NCBI GenBank assembly: GCA_023213315.1
Contig: JAKCPI010005251.1
Coordinates: 20,894 to 84,893 of the forward strand
Length of the DNA: 64,000 bases
Source of the DNA: Euborellia annulipes
Lineage: Eukaryota; Arthropoda; Insecta; Dermaptera; Anisolabididae
Direction: 5' to 3'
Each line of letters opens with the position of its first letter. Position 1 is the stretch's first letter. Below are positions 19,689-29,907 of the stretch, piece after piece. The translations under genes and the position numbers were made by a program. The notes under the pieces are model-generated. The model was not told the DNA's origin. It was given only the letters and a program-made list of their open reading frames with translations, and did not search any database.

Positions 19689-20041
19689 GGGTCCGACCGA
19701 AACAAGATTTTCAGCCGAAACCGAATATTCGGCCTCGATCTTAGTTTCGGCCGAAACCGTAACCGAAACCGAAACTTGTATTTCCTATAAAAAATTATTA
19801 TTATTTTAACTTTTTGAAATTTTTTCCGCCCTGCGGAAAATTTTTTTCCCCTCCCTTGAAAATCATTTTACCCTTTTTTTAGGGAGACAAAATTTTTTTT
19901 TTCAGCACTTTTTCCGCTTTTGCAAATCATTTGACCTTTTTTTTGCATGCGAGTCTCATCCCATCTTTTCAGACTCAGGTTCCGGCCGGCCGAAAGGTTC
20001 GGCTACTTTTTGGCCGAAACCGAATATTCGGTCGGTTCCTA
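19689..20041. mobile_element. hAT-like MITE with repeated CGGCCGAAAC motif
   Basis: Ends GGGTCCGACCGAAAC and inverse GGTCGGTTCCTA. The CCGAAACCGAATATTCGG motif and its relatives occur several times near both ends, like transposase-binding subterminal repeats. TTATTAACTA flanks it at 19679-19688 and 20042-20051 (8 bp of this would be a standard hAT duplication). Confidence 0.8.
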
Positions 20042-20051
20042 TTATTAACTA

Positions 20052-20785
20052 ATATAAAAATTGCCGAAAATTTAGCGTTTTCTTTCACAAATAAACCAAC
20101 TTCAGCAACACCACTTAAGGAGAATTTGTCATCCTCTCTTATTTTCTCTTCATTTATTGCCTTGTCCAAACACGCAAAAAAGAAGCCTCTTTCTTGACCT
20201 AATTAATATGAATAAGAAGAAAATATAACATCTTTTTAAGCGGCAAAAAAAAAAATCCTGAAATTAATTAAACTTCCTCCTTCCATTTCTCTCTCTCTAA
20301 ACTTTTAACAAGTAAAATAAATTTATAAAGTTAAACTCTTGATTCTTAATTCAATTACCTTTAAATAAGTATTAAGTTTTTTTTATTTTATTTTTTTTTT
20401 ATATAACCTTAGTTGTATAGCAATCCGCAGCTTATCCGATTTTTGGAGCGTTAACTTTTAACATCTGAAATCAGCGTTAATTCATTTTGATACCTTCTTG
20501 CCTCAAATTGCTTCTCTGTAAGCAAAAACTTTAACGCCAAAGCGTTAACATGTAGTCAATATTGTTAAAAATTAATTTAATATTTTAACACCGTGTTTAA
20601 TGTAGAAAAATTTCACTAAAAAATAAGGTTATAATTTTGACAGCTTTTAGATAAAAGCAACATGTTAACGTCGCTGTTAAAACTTGGTTTAGAGAATAGC
20701 ATTTTTTAACGCTGATGTTATTACTTTACTTTTAACACCTAATTAATGATGTTGAATTTTAACTCTGTTTTTAGAGAAAATACTT
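20052..20785. other. Unassigned stretch rich in GTTAA motifs
   Basis: Between about 20450 and 20765 TTAAC or GTTAA recurs about a dozen times on both strands (AGCGTTAAC, CATGTTAACGTCG, TTTAACGCTGATGTTA). No ORF of note. It may be the interior of an unrecognised MITE. Confidence 0.4.
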
Positions 20786-20797
20786 GCTTAGTGCTTA

Positions 20798-20968
20798 GGT
20801 TGAAATGGCCGTTGCCAGAGAGGAAACACACTTAGGCCAATTAGGCCCTTTGTGATATTACGATGGGGCTATCCCCCTTTCCTACCCTAAGAGGAAAGTT
20901 CGGCAGGGTGTTTGAATTATTTGCGGCAAGCTGTATTCGAACCCGAACCGTGTTGAGACTTCGGACTC
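20798..20968 (-). mobile_element. SINE-C copy
   Basis: Flanked by exact 12-bp duplications GCTTAGTGCTTA (20786-20797, 20969-20980). On the minus strand it runs from a tRNA-like region with B-box GGGTTCGAATAC through TTGCCGCAAATAATTCAA, GGATAGCCCCATCG and GGCCTAATTGGCCTAAG to CATTTCAACC. There is no poly-A; the tail is CTTCAACC-like. It matches 53751-53963. Confidence 0.92.
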
Positions 20969-20988
20969 GCTTAGTGCTTATTTCTTAA

Positions 20989-21387
20989 GGTGCGCGTCTC
21001 GGAAAACCGTTAAAACACGATTGACTCGAGGCGGCAAGAGATGGCGTTAGTGTTCCCCCATTGGATAACACGCAACTTGTTCCATTTCATTCTAGACTTT
21101 CCAGCTAATTAATTAAAGGCAAAAAATTAATTATTTTTTAACACAATGATTACTAATTTAATTATCTACAACTTATAGAGCTCTTTTTTTTAATATCTTT
21201 TATTTAATGCCATTAATCTAAAAAAATCTAAATCTAAAAATTTTTTTTTTTTTTCGAAAATCAAAAAAAGGGCTTCTATAAGTTGTAGATATTTTAAATA
21301 GCTTTAATTTAAAAAAAATTTGAGGTCGATAGCTTCAAAATTGTGGCCGCTGGAAAGTCCCAAAATTCGCACCCCGAGACGCGCACC
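20989..21387. mobile_element. T399 MITE, copy 1 (399 bp)
   Basis: Inverted ends GGTGCGCGTCTCGG, TTAA on both sides (20985-20988, 21388-21391). The copy at 53168-53566 is exactly the same length and nearly collinear. It is non-coding. TTAA target use suggests mobilisation by a piggyBac- or Kolobok-like transposase. Confidence 0.93.
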
Positions 21388-21453
21388 TTAAATAAAATTA
21401 AGCTAAAGTATTCTAAAAAAATAAATAATAAGAAGGTAGGAGGTCCTTCTTAC

Positions 21454-21513
21454 CTTTCTAAGAGAGCGGACTGATGTCTGTCTCAAGCGCCCAGAAGAAA
21501 GTTCCTCATAGAT
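21454..21513 (-). CDS. Candidate 60-bp host exon
   Basis: On the minus strand a good acceptor (AAATTTTGTTTCAG) precedes 21513 and a donor GTAAGAAGG follows 21454. Of the three frames only one is open; it encodes the 20 residues IYEELSSGRLRQTSVRSLRK, with phase 0 at both sides. Local composition is GC-richer than the flanks. No family is recognised. Same strand as the exons at 7280 and 5134, but its phase does not fit directly onto the 7280 exon. Confidence 0.45.
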
Positions 21514-22540
21514 CTGAAACAAAATTTCAATTTAACGTTATGTTTAAGGTTGTTCGGACATTAAAGCACTTTGTGAAAAGCTAATTTTTTAATATGTTAT
21601 TAATCACTATCAAATACGTATAAAATAAAATTTTGAAGCAGATCTGACACAGGGTTATCGTGTAATTAATTTTTAAAAAATTGGAAATTTAACATGTAGC
21701 CTATGGGGAATAACGACGAAATTCACACATATCGAATTATATAGGCATCTGTGCAAATGATACAAAAACAAAAAAACTTACATTTTATTAATTCACTTCC
21801 GAGGAATACGTTAAAAATAAAACCAAAAGTTTCTGCCGACCGCTTTTAAAGATATTTTAACAAGAAAGTCAAAAAATTCTCCAAAATGACAGTCGCTAAT
21901 ATTTAAAAATAATGAATTCTCGAGAGTCAGACCAGCCTGGCAACGTCGCATAGCATAAAGTGTCTTATCTCTATGTCAGATACATTTTTTTTTTCAATTT
22001 TACAATATTTTTCTCGCAAATCGTCCATTGTGTTTAAACTGATTTGCATTAAACATTGTAATATATTAAATAAAATAAAATTTAAGGCGTTTAAGATTTA
22101 AAATAGATAGTTGATGAATGCAATGTTGCCAGTTCTATATTACGTGAAATACTGCTCAAGTCGAAAGTCATTCATTTATTATTTTTGGTAATTAAATTAT
22201 TAACTTAATCCAATTATAAACTATGATAGGTCACGACTAAATTATAATAAGGAATTTTGGCATTCAAATTTTTAATTTTATTTAAAAAAAATTTAGATTC
22301 TATTATGACTTACGATGTACTATCCGAACAACCTTAATTGAAATTCAAAATATTTCTTTTATAATTAAATTCATTGTTGCGTAGAAGTTTTTATTATTTA
22401 ATTATATAGCTATAATAAACTTTTCAGGCCACTTGTTTTATTACCTTTATTCAATTATTATTACAAGTTAATCAATTAAAAGAATGCGCAAAAATAATGA
22501 ATTAAGTAATTAATTCTAGATAAATTTTTCAAACGATTTT
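21514..22540. other. Unassigned AT-rich stretch
   Basis: No ORF, inverted repeat or match to other parts of the window was seen. Confidence 0.45.
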
Positions 22541-22655
22541 ACTTTTTCTTACCTATATATTTATGTTGAAATATATAGAGAGGAAGTGTTGGATTGACAT
22601 CTCAAAAATTTGATGTCGAGATTTGATGGAAATACACGTTTTAAGGTCCCTTGAG
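22541..22655 (+). mobile_element. HPT 5'-end fragment
   Basis: TACTTTTTCTTACC, ATATATAGAGAGGAAGTGTTGG and TTTGATGTCGAGATTTGATGG, stopping after the AAGGTCCCTTGAG block. Confidence 0.8.
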
Positions 22656-22920
22656 TTTCTATCTCCTTTATAAAGGGGCATTCTGAGTACCGTGGTTCAA
22701 CTTTCGGGGGCATCTCACTCTTTTTCGGCTGCTTGATTTATTTTTGTTTCCTCTTAATATGAAAATGTAATTTAAGAAAAAAAAAAAATGAAAATGTATA
22801 ATATTAACGAAACGAATTGTACTTCTGTATATTGTATGCATGTGAAAGTGTCTTGTACTGTCTCAAAAGATAATTAAGTGTAGCCTGTAATTTTGAGTAG
22901 ACAAATAAATAAATAAATAT
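22656..22920 (+). mobile_element. Possible LINE 3' UTR with (AAAT)n tail
   Basis: Ends in AAATAAATAAATAAAT after a TTTGAGTAGAC segment and directly joins the poly-T of the next SINE-A. Short AAAT-type tails are typical of RTE-like and some other LINEs. No coding part is left, so identity is uncertain. Confidence 0.35.
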
Positions 22921-23873
22921 TTTTTTTTTTTAAACATTCACACTTTTTTACTTTCTCGTACCTCTATATATATGTTAATATATAGAGAGAGAAAGTATTG
23001 GTTTCATGTCAAAAATTCGATGTCGAGATTTTGATGGATATACACGTTTTGAGGTCCCCTGAATCCAAAAAAATGGTTTCGCGACATGGTCTGTCTGTCT
23101 GTCTGTGTGTCTGTGTGTGTGTCTGTGTGTGTGTCTGTGAACAAAATATCTCAAGAACAAAAAGAGCTAGAAAGTTGAAATTTTATATTTAAGTTAGGCA
23201 CCCCCATGGGACGTGACACGAAGCTTTTGAACAAAATCAGCCAAAGAAAGTATTAGTACTTTACTGATGCACTTTTCAGTTTTTTTCGATTTTCTCAAAA
23301 TTTGCTCCAACGATTTTTTTTAAAATTCAAAAATCAATTATTTTTTAGATTCTCTATAAAATGTATATTCCTCATTTTGTGATTGAAATCTTCTTAAGAC
23401 CACTTTACTCTTGTTCTTCATAGGAAAGATAGGGATTTCTCCTATGGTTGCTATGGTAACAAAATATAAATATTTTGCCATACTTATAAATTTTACATCT
23501 TGAAAATCGAATGTACCGTACTGTCGGAAACTAAATACATGTCGACACAAAAAATCTGGTGAGACAAGCACAAAAACGTACACAACTTTCGATTACCGAA
23601 GGTAAGAGAAAGTTATTGTGCTGTGTGCCAGTCACACCAGATTTTTCATTCACACTCACATTCATACAGTCTATTCGGCAAATTTAGGCCATTTAAGACT
23701 TTAAACGATACTCGCATATTTAATATATCTATTGAGGGTTCAGGCATTTCTATTTAAGCCATCTGGTATCCAAATGGTTTAAATAAAATCATCGGACTGC
23801 CTGGGGTCCGAATCCGGCGACTTTTGGAATAGGCGGTAGGCACGCTACCTACTACTCCATGCTCCGGGGCTCA
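22921..23873 (-). mobile_element. SINE-A copy interrupted by HPT
   Basis: The poly-T and first tail bases (AAACATTCACACTTTTTT, 22921-22949) and the remainder (CATTCACACTCACATTCATA onward, 23647-23873) are consecutive SINE-A sequence on the minus strand. The HPT element lies exactly in the T-run between them. The head is of the GGTAGGCACGCTACC subtype. Confidence 0.9.
22950..23641 (+). mobile_element. HPT element, full-length, nested in SINE-A
   Basis: 692 bp: 5' hairpin ACTTTCTCGTACC...GAGAGAAAGT, CGATGTCGAGATTTTGATGG, a GTCT/GTGT repeat, GAACAAAATATCTCAAGAAC, AGTACTTTACTGATGCACTT, GGTTGCTATGGTAAC, GAAACTAAATACATGTCGAC and the 3' hairpin CTGGTGAGAC...GTCACACCAGA. TTTTT lies on both sides. 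No ORF longer than about 80 codons; those present differ in frame among copies. Confidence 0.95.
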
Positions 23874-23949
23874 ATAAATATTAATTATATGAATTTCTTC
23901 ATGGATCAAAACGTGATATATATAATTTATTGTCTAAAAAATTACGGCT

Positions 23950-24044
23950 CAGGATTACCAAGAAAAGACAGGTCTTCCAGAGACGAGTCCGAGCCAGTTG
24001 GAGGAAAAGGAGGCCTGAAGCCCGCCGAAGCCAGGCTTCGCGGC
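23950..24044 (+). mobile_element. Helitron-like 3' end
   Basis: A hairpin GAAGCCAGGCTTC sits just before GCGGCTAA. Helitrons end with a short GC-rich hairpin followed by CTRR, and the Helitron pair at 50656-51333 ends GCGCGGCTAG in the same way. The body is unrelated in sequence, so this is either another subfamily or a fragment. Confidence 0.5.
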
Positions 24045-24045
24045 T

Positions 24046-24379
24046 AATCTATTATAACATAAAAATTAAATCAAATTTAAATATTAGACAAATGATGAAG
24101 AGGAGCCAGCCATTCAAATTCGATTTTATTTACGCTTTTTTTTATATCATCATGGTCAAAATTTAATTCCAATTAACGATGTATTCTAAATATCAATATA
24201 GAATACAAAATTCAATAAAATAATTGGAATTAGAGGAATGTGTGGATGAATAAATACCGGTACTTGATGCAACTATCCATATTTAATATTTAATTGGCAG
24301 TTGCAATGTGTATTTATTTATATGCTACTCTGAAATTTTACTCTTGAATTAATATTGTATTAATAATTTATAAATATTG
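24046..24379. other. Unassigned AT-rich stretch
   Basis: Nothing recognisable. Confidence 0.4.
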
Positions 24380-24496
24380 AAAGAAAAAAATATGCTGTGA
24401 CTGGCCACATAGCGACTTTCTCTTAGCTTCGGTGATCAAAAGTCGTGTTCTGTGCTTATCGCACCTGATTTTTTGTGTAGATATATATGTAGTATG

Positions 24497-24690
24497 GCCC
24501 ACGGGGCGTGGTGTAGAGGTTAGCGTGCTAACCTCATATACCAAACGTCGCGGGGTTCGGACTTTAGGCAGTCCGATGATTTTATTTAAGCCATCTGGAT
24601 ACCAGGATGGCTTAAATAAAAAAATGCCTGGACCCTAATATATATAAATTCATAAATAACGGTTATCGTAAATGTCTTATATGGCCTGAA
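24497..24690 (+). mobile_element. SINE-A, 3' truncated
   Basis: Head GCCCACGGGGCGTGGTGTAG, B-box GGGTTCGGAC, palindromic core with one added base, AATATATATAAATTCATAAA and ACGGTTATCGTAAATGTC. Breaks off after TATGGCCTGAATC. The closest relative in the window is 32803-33085. Confidence 0.88.
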
Positions 24691-24752
24691 TCAATCAATA
24701 TCATTGGAGCAAATTTCGAGAAAAATTGGAAAAAACTGGAAAAAGTGGATCA

Positions 24753-24937
24753 ATCAATCGTTGGAAGGAGTTAGAGCCTTGCTTGAAAAGGATGGTATTT
24801 TTTCAATCAATGCTAAAATAGGCTGTTCATTAGCCAGTCAATATATCGTTTAAGATAGCAAGTTTGCGAGAGATATGTTTGTGCTTAAGATTGGGCAAAG
24901 TTGCACCCCCTGGAGTCGAACCAGGACCTCATAAATC
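24753..24937 (-). mobile_element. tRNA-derived repeat fragment
   Basis: On the minus strand a T-arm CCTGG/TTCGACT/CCAGG at about 24927-24911 is intact, including the B-box GGTTCGACTCC. The expected acceptor strand does not exist upstream, so this is not a tRNA gene but a SINE or tRNA pseudogene inserted in HPT. Confidence 0.45.
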
Positions 24938-25200
24938 AGTAAAGTACTAGTACTTTTTTGGGCCGATTTTGTTCAAAAATTCAAAAGCCTCGTGTCACGT
25001 GCCAGGGGGGTGCCTTAACTTAAATATAAAATTTCAACCTCCTAGGTCTTTTGGTTTTTTGAGATATTTTGTTCACAGACAAAGACAGACAGACCATTTT
25101 GCAAAAACCACTTTTTGGGTTTAGGGGACCGTCGCAACCATAGATGGGCATACCATCATTGAGTCAAAATGGACTTCTATATATGTATCTCAATTTTTCT

Positions 25201-26777
25201 CGAAAAGAAATTTTCACGATACCCTAGAGTATCATCAAATATTTTTTCTTAAATCATGATTATTATAATACTAAAATTTGGAGATAAAGAAAGCCCCCAG
25301 CACTCGCTAAATAGAACGAATGATTTTATCTCTTAGGTAATTTTTTAAACGCCTATATCGCACAAATCAAATCATAACCTTAATCAATTTAAGTTTTGTT
25401 TTTTTTTTTTACTCTAATAACATTATACATAAAAGATGTTATCGTCGCAGATTTGAAATATGACCTGAGAATTTCAATTTTTCAAATTCTTATCTCTTCA
25501 ATTTACGTCCAAAATGACGATAAAAGTGTCAGAAAATTAGAATCAAATTTAAAGAATTTTTTATGTTTTTTTAATGAGAGAGGCTAGAGCTAAAAAAAAA
25601 TGAAATTTCATCTAACACAAAAAAAAAAAAAAAAAAAAAAAAAAACGATGAATTTTAACGGGGGAGAGAAGTTGAAATCATTTAATAAAAAAAAAATTTT
25701 AATCCTAGCTCTAGAATTGGGTAAAAATAATCAAAATTTGGTTAATGGAATAATAGATAGTTTATAAGGGAAAAATAAATAATAATATTTTATAAAAATT
25801 TTTTTAATTATTTCCTTTTATAAAATAAATAAATAATCTTAAGGAAGGTAGATTTGGGAGAAAAAAATTTTAATTTTTTTGGTGAGTTTGGATTTTTTTG
25901 GAAAAATAAAAATAAAAAAGATCTTTTTGTGTACGAGAAGAGCTCTATGGGCGTGATTTTTTCCAAAGAATTGGAAAAAATAAAAAAATATAGATATATT
26001 TTTCAATTGAAAGATAGCTCTGAGCAAGCAAGCATTTTTGAGAACAAATAGCTCCATTGTCCTAAATTAATTGCTAGATTTGAATATTGTTCTACTGAAT
26101 ATTAATAATGATGTTTTATCATTTTGTTTTAATATTCTTTAAAGATTTGTTTGGACTGGTTGTTTATCGATAGCGCAAAGAAAATAATTAAAAATTTATA
26201 CTTCTATACGTAATTCATTTCCTATTAATATATGATGAATATAAAAGATCACAACATAAAAGATATTAGGGGTGTCACGGGATTTCTGTGCAATGCGGGG
26301 TGGGAGGGGTTCCAGATGTGCTAATGATATAAGAATTAATTGATATTTTCCCCAGCTGGGTTAAATAAATAGGTAGATAGAAATATTTTTAAAACTTTAT
26401 TAAAATAAAATAGAAAATTATCCCTGATGACATGTGCGTGTGCTTTGATCCACGCTATTATTTCGAGTAGCGTCAAAAGTGTCAGTTAAAATATCTAATT
26501 CTTTGATGTGTGAGCACGGTTAGGTTGGATTAGTGACGTTTATGAATATAAAAAAGATTCTAAATTCAAGTATCATAGCATTGCTAAGCTAACGGCATAA
26601 TTATACTAATGAGAGCACATCAAACACCTTGAAATTTGCAAATAATTTATATTCAAGAATTTAAAGGATGCATGCATATACTCGTAAAATAATTCCAAAA
26701 ATATTTCCCTATTTTGAATAAATTAACGTTAAAATATAGCTAATATAATAATAACTACCCCATCAGCATAAAGCCGG
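25201..26777. other. Long AT-rich stretch without recognisable genes
   Basis: A 27-base A-run lies at 25619-25645. The opposing 65- and 72-codon ORFs near 25840-26057 are low-complexity and overlap on both strands, so they are not supported. A (GT)n run lies at 26786-26795 just beyond. Confidence 0.45.
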
Positions 26778-27515
26778 ACTTAGTTGTGTGTGTGTGTTCA
26801 ATTTTAAGCAGGAAGGAATTAAGCTACTAGGGTTGATTTTGTATTTAAATTTAGCTAGTTTTGTATTTTATTTAGTTAATTTTAAACCCTCCTGGACCGT
26901 GAAAATAAGCTTTCTAATCGAAATCCACCCAAAAAGTACAAGTACTTTATTGATGTACTTTGCCAGTTTTTTCGAATTTCTTAAAATTGGCTCTAACGTT
27001 TTTTTTTTTTTTTTATTTTTCGAAGGCCTTTTTTCGGCATCGAATTGATCATTTAAGAGATTCCCCGTCCCTTACTTATTTAAATTGTTTTGTAGCAAAT
27101 TGAATTTAAATAAATTTTGTCGCCTTGGACAGGATGCGAACCTGTCGACCCTTGGTCAAAAAGGCAGCACGCTAACCCCTACATTAAGGCTTGGAGGACT
27201 CTAACGATTTTGATATCAATTATTTTTTTATATGCCCCTTTAAAAAGTATATCCGCACAATTTTCGTGAAAATTGTTTGAAGTACCCTTTACTGAGGTAT
27301 TTCAAATTCCGGCTCTTCCTTCCATAGAGCCAATGTTAATTGACTTTTTTACTTTTTTTTTTTTACTTATGAAATGCAAGTGATAAGTTAACTAAAGTAT
27401 AGTGGGAAACTAAATATATCTCGACATCAAAAATTCAGGTGACATGTTGCACACAACTTTCTCATACCGAATATATGAAAGTTGTGTGCTGTGCGATTAT
27501 CACACCTATATTTTT
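26778..27515 (+). mobile_element. HPT, diverged variant, split by SINE-B
   Basis: GTGTGTGTTCAATTTTAAGC, AAAAAGTACAAGTACTTTA and TCTAACG-containing text before the insertion. Then TCTAACGATTTTGATATCAA, GTTTGAAGTACCCTTTACTG and a hairpin TCAGGTGACATGTTGCACAC...GTGTGCTGTGCGATTATCAC. This variant has an extra TTTCGTGAAAATTG block, also found at 61895 onward. Confidence 0.72.
26999..27198 (-). mobile_element. SINE-B copy nested in HPT
   Basis: tRNA-derived SINE on the minus strand: A-box-like GTGTAGGGGTTAGCGTGC and B-box GGTTCGCATCC, then an AT-rich body, GGCCTTCG and poly-A. CTCTAACG flanks it at 26991-26998 and 27199-27206. Confidence 0.82.
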
Positions 27516-28052
27516 GAATTTAAGTCAGTAGAATTGTTTTTTTTTTTTTATTAATTAAATTACTATAATAATTCGGTTTTGTTGAAATTTAATACACCTA
27601 AATGATAAGAATTTGATGCTTTGTAAACATTCATTTGTGCAAAATTATTTTTTCTTTGATATATAGGCCTACTTGATGTTTCGAAAGTAGATCATATCAT
27701 ATTCCTGAGTAAAAAGATAGGCACTTCTAGGGCAAATTTGCTGTACCGTTGTTAAAATAATTATTTTATATTGAAATTAAAGCTTTGTCAACAGCCAGGT
27801 CAGGTTGGATTTATATCAGACACCAGTTTTGTAATGATCCTTACAAAATTTATATTTATGCATGATAAACTTATTCACACAACTAGGCTTCTTCTTCTCT
27901 GCTATCTTTTTTATTTGACCATGTCTTTGGAGGAAAAGGAAATTCTGGAAAAAACGACCAAAATATAGGTGGGACTATATAATAATATATATAAAAAAAC
28001 AAAAAAAAACGTTAGAGTAGAGATAAACTTTAAGTTAGAGAGTCATTAGTTC
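27516..28052. other. Unassigned AT-rich stretch
   Basis: A 65-codon ORF at 27771-27968 has no recognisable features. Confidence 0.35.
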
Positions 28053-28359
28053 GTTTCACTTTATTTATATTGCATACCAACTGGACGATGCTATGCATAA
28101 AAAGGAACCAAGCGCCCATATGATCGAAATTGAGAATAGACCGCCATCTTGTAGGGAAAAGAAGATCTACCTCTTTTATTTAAATAAAATTATCACTCAG
28201 CACTTTTTTTGTATGAAAAAAGAAGACTCATTGTCACCTATACATTGGTTTCTTGGTTTTTTACAAGTGTGCAAATGAAATGCCCTTTATCTCAGATTTA
28301 GGTAATGGCGCTTTGGGTCTCTTCGTGCATAACATCGTCCAGTTTATTCAATAAAATGT
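28053..28359. repeat. MITE with ~65-bp inverted ends
   Basis: GTTTCACTTTATT, AACTGGACGATGCTATGCAT and AAGCGCCCAT on the left have inverse partners AATGTGAAACG, TGCATAACATCGTCCAGTTT and ATGGCGCTTTGGG on the right. No coding region. The target duplication is not clear. Confidence 0.75.
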
Positions 28360-28726
28360 GAAACGATGGAGTCTAAATGAAATTTAACTAATTTAAACCT
28401 CAAAGTATTTGAAATGTTTAAATAATGAAATTCGATTTAATTCAATATCCTAGAAAGTGGCTATTACAACGAAAGCTTGTTTGTTTGTGATCTACTTAAA
28501 AGAATATAACAAAAAAATATATGCTAATTTTATAGGTGGAAATATTTCTTCCTTATTCCCATTTGTTATCTTAATAAGCATCAAATTTTGTATAAAATAC
28601 AACAAAGACATTCATGCGGATTTGCAATTTTTTAATTAACGTGTTAACATTTCAGACATTCTTAAGTTATATTTTTTTCTCTTCCGAAGTTTAAAATATT
28701 TAATTAAATTTTAATATTTTTAAGAA

Positions 28727-28951
28727 ATTAGGCCCCATAGCACAGTAGAGTTATTGCCTCTTGTGCTAGGAGTTAGGGGTTCTCTCATAAGGCAAAAATT
28801 TATTTCGATTGAATTGGGTGAAATAAAAAGATGTCGGGACTTCGCATCCCGTCTCAAGCAAGAAATTTATTTCAATAAAATTGAGTACCAATCACGGAGT
28901 CTAAATGGCCTCAGATGCCAAAAAAGACCTTAAATAAATAAATAAATAAAT
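28727..28951 (+). mobile_element. SINE-B copy
   Basis: GCCCCATAGCACAGTAGAG head, TTCGCATCCCGTCTC box, TTTATTTCAATAAAATTGAG, GTACCAATCACGGAGTCTAA, ATGGCCTCAGATGCC and an (AAAT)n tail. The front part appears duplicated (two B-box-like segments), so this may be a dimer. Confidence 0.75.
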
Positions 28952-28981
28952 GAATTGACAAATGTCAATATTGATAATCTA

Positions 28982-29068
28982 AAGCCAAGGGGGGGGGGTT
29001 CAAACCCCAGGCAATCCGATGAATTTATTTAATTCATTTGGATACCAAATGGTTTAAAAGATGCCGAA
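28982..29068 (+). mobile_element. SINE-A variant fragment
   Basis: GGGTTCAAACCCCAGGCA, ATCCGATGAATTTATTT and the palindromic TTTGGATACCAAATGG, ending at GATGCCGAAAA. Part of the anticodon side is replaced by a G-run. Confidence 0.7.
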
Positions 29069-29128
29069 AAAAATAAACAAATAAATACAATGTTTATATA
29101 GTAAAGACCTTTAACGAAAAATAGGGAA

Positions 29129-29371
29129 TTAGAGAGCACCTCTCATACCGAGTAATTCGCGTAAAGAGCAAAATAAATGGTAAAAGAATGACTTGCTTAA
29201 CGATTGACGTTTCGCATTAAGAGAGGCGAGGAGAGGGCATTGTGCGCATGTTACATCAGTCTGTGTCATGGGGGTGGACATATCTATGGGAATAATGTTA
29301 TTGTTTCGCATAACGAGTGTTTCGCTTTACGAGTATGATTCTGAAAAGAATTATGCTCGTTCCACTGTATA
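29129..29371 (-). mobile_element. pogo/Tigger-like MITE end
   Basis: The right end reads, inverted, CAGTGGAACGAGCATAATTC. Repeated TTACGAGT / TAACGAGT / GCGAAACA motifs follow, as in pogo/Tigger termini. The left end (GGTATGAGAGGTG side) is degenerate. Confidence 0.6.
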
Positions 29372-29907
29372 TATAAATTCTCTTTACTCGTCATATTCAG
29401 ACTAATTTGTCCCGATTAAGCCATTTTAAAATGCATCTGACTTTATACAATTGTTTGCTTCCGTTTGTCAATATTTGTCCCAAATATGGTCCCATTAACT
29501 GGCGCTCCATTTACTTGATTAAAAAAAAAAAAATTCAATAAACCGTAGAATAACTTAAATGGTCCCATGAGAAATTTATTAAATTTCAAACAATCGAAGG
29601 TCTGATTTCGATAAAGAGTTCGTTTCAATCCATGCCCCATGTCTGTCCATCAAGAGCCTTGTCGCTGATTCAAATTGCGGATGTAAATGTCAATCTATAG
29701 GCAGTGACGTCTCTGGGGGGGGGGGGGGAGCAAACCATTTTTTCCTTAAAATTTACTTACAAATAGGTACTCCAATTTGGCCAAAATATATTTAATTGTT
29801 TAATTTTGTACTGTTTATATACTCGTAGATTTATTTTGGAAATATTTTATTTAAAAAATATATGGGGAATGACTTCCCCGAGACTTTTCTCGGTACTCTT
29901 TTGGAAT
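29372..29907. other. Unassigned stretch
   Basis: Contains GGCAGTGACGTCTCTGGGGG at 29699-29718, a G-run terminus like those of hAT-type MITEs, with no partner found. Confidence 0.4.

Larger units (their letters stand above)
24385..25165 (-). mobile_element. HPT copy carrying two nested insertions
   Basis: Hairpin side at 24385-24496 (GCGACTTTCTCTTAGCTTCGG, TCGCACCTGATTTTTTGTGT), interior at 24702-24752 (TTGGAGCAAATTTCGAG) and 24938-25165 (AGTAAAGTACTAGTACT, CAACCTCCTAGGTC, GACAGACAGACCA) are in HPT order. SINE-A (24497-24690) and a tRNA-like segment (24753-24937) separate them. Confidence 0.78.

Noticed and set aside
22921..23880. CRISPR-like or tandem array from repeated similar blocks
   Set aside because: The repeats are dispersed, in both orientations, of different families and nested; there is no regular repeat-spacer structure.
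24905..24935. tRNA gene
   Set aside because: Only a T-arm is intact; the acceptor stem and D-arm are missing. The same holds for the tRNA-like heads of SINE-A, -B and -C.
25839..26057. Paired overlapping ORFs on both strands
   Set aside because: Mirror-image low-complexity Phe/Lys-rich frames caused by AT-rich DNA.
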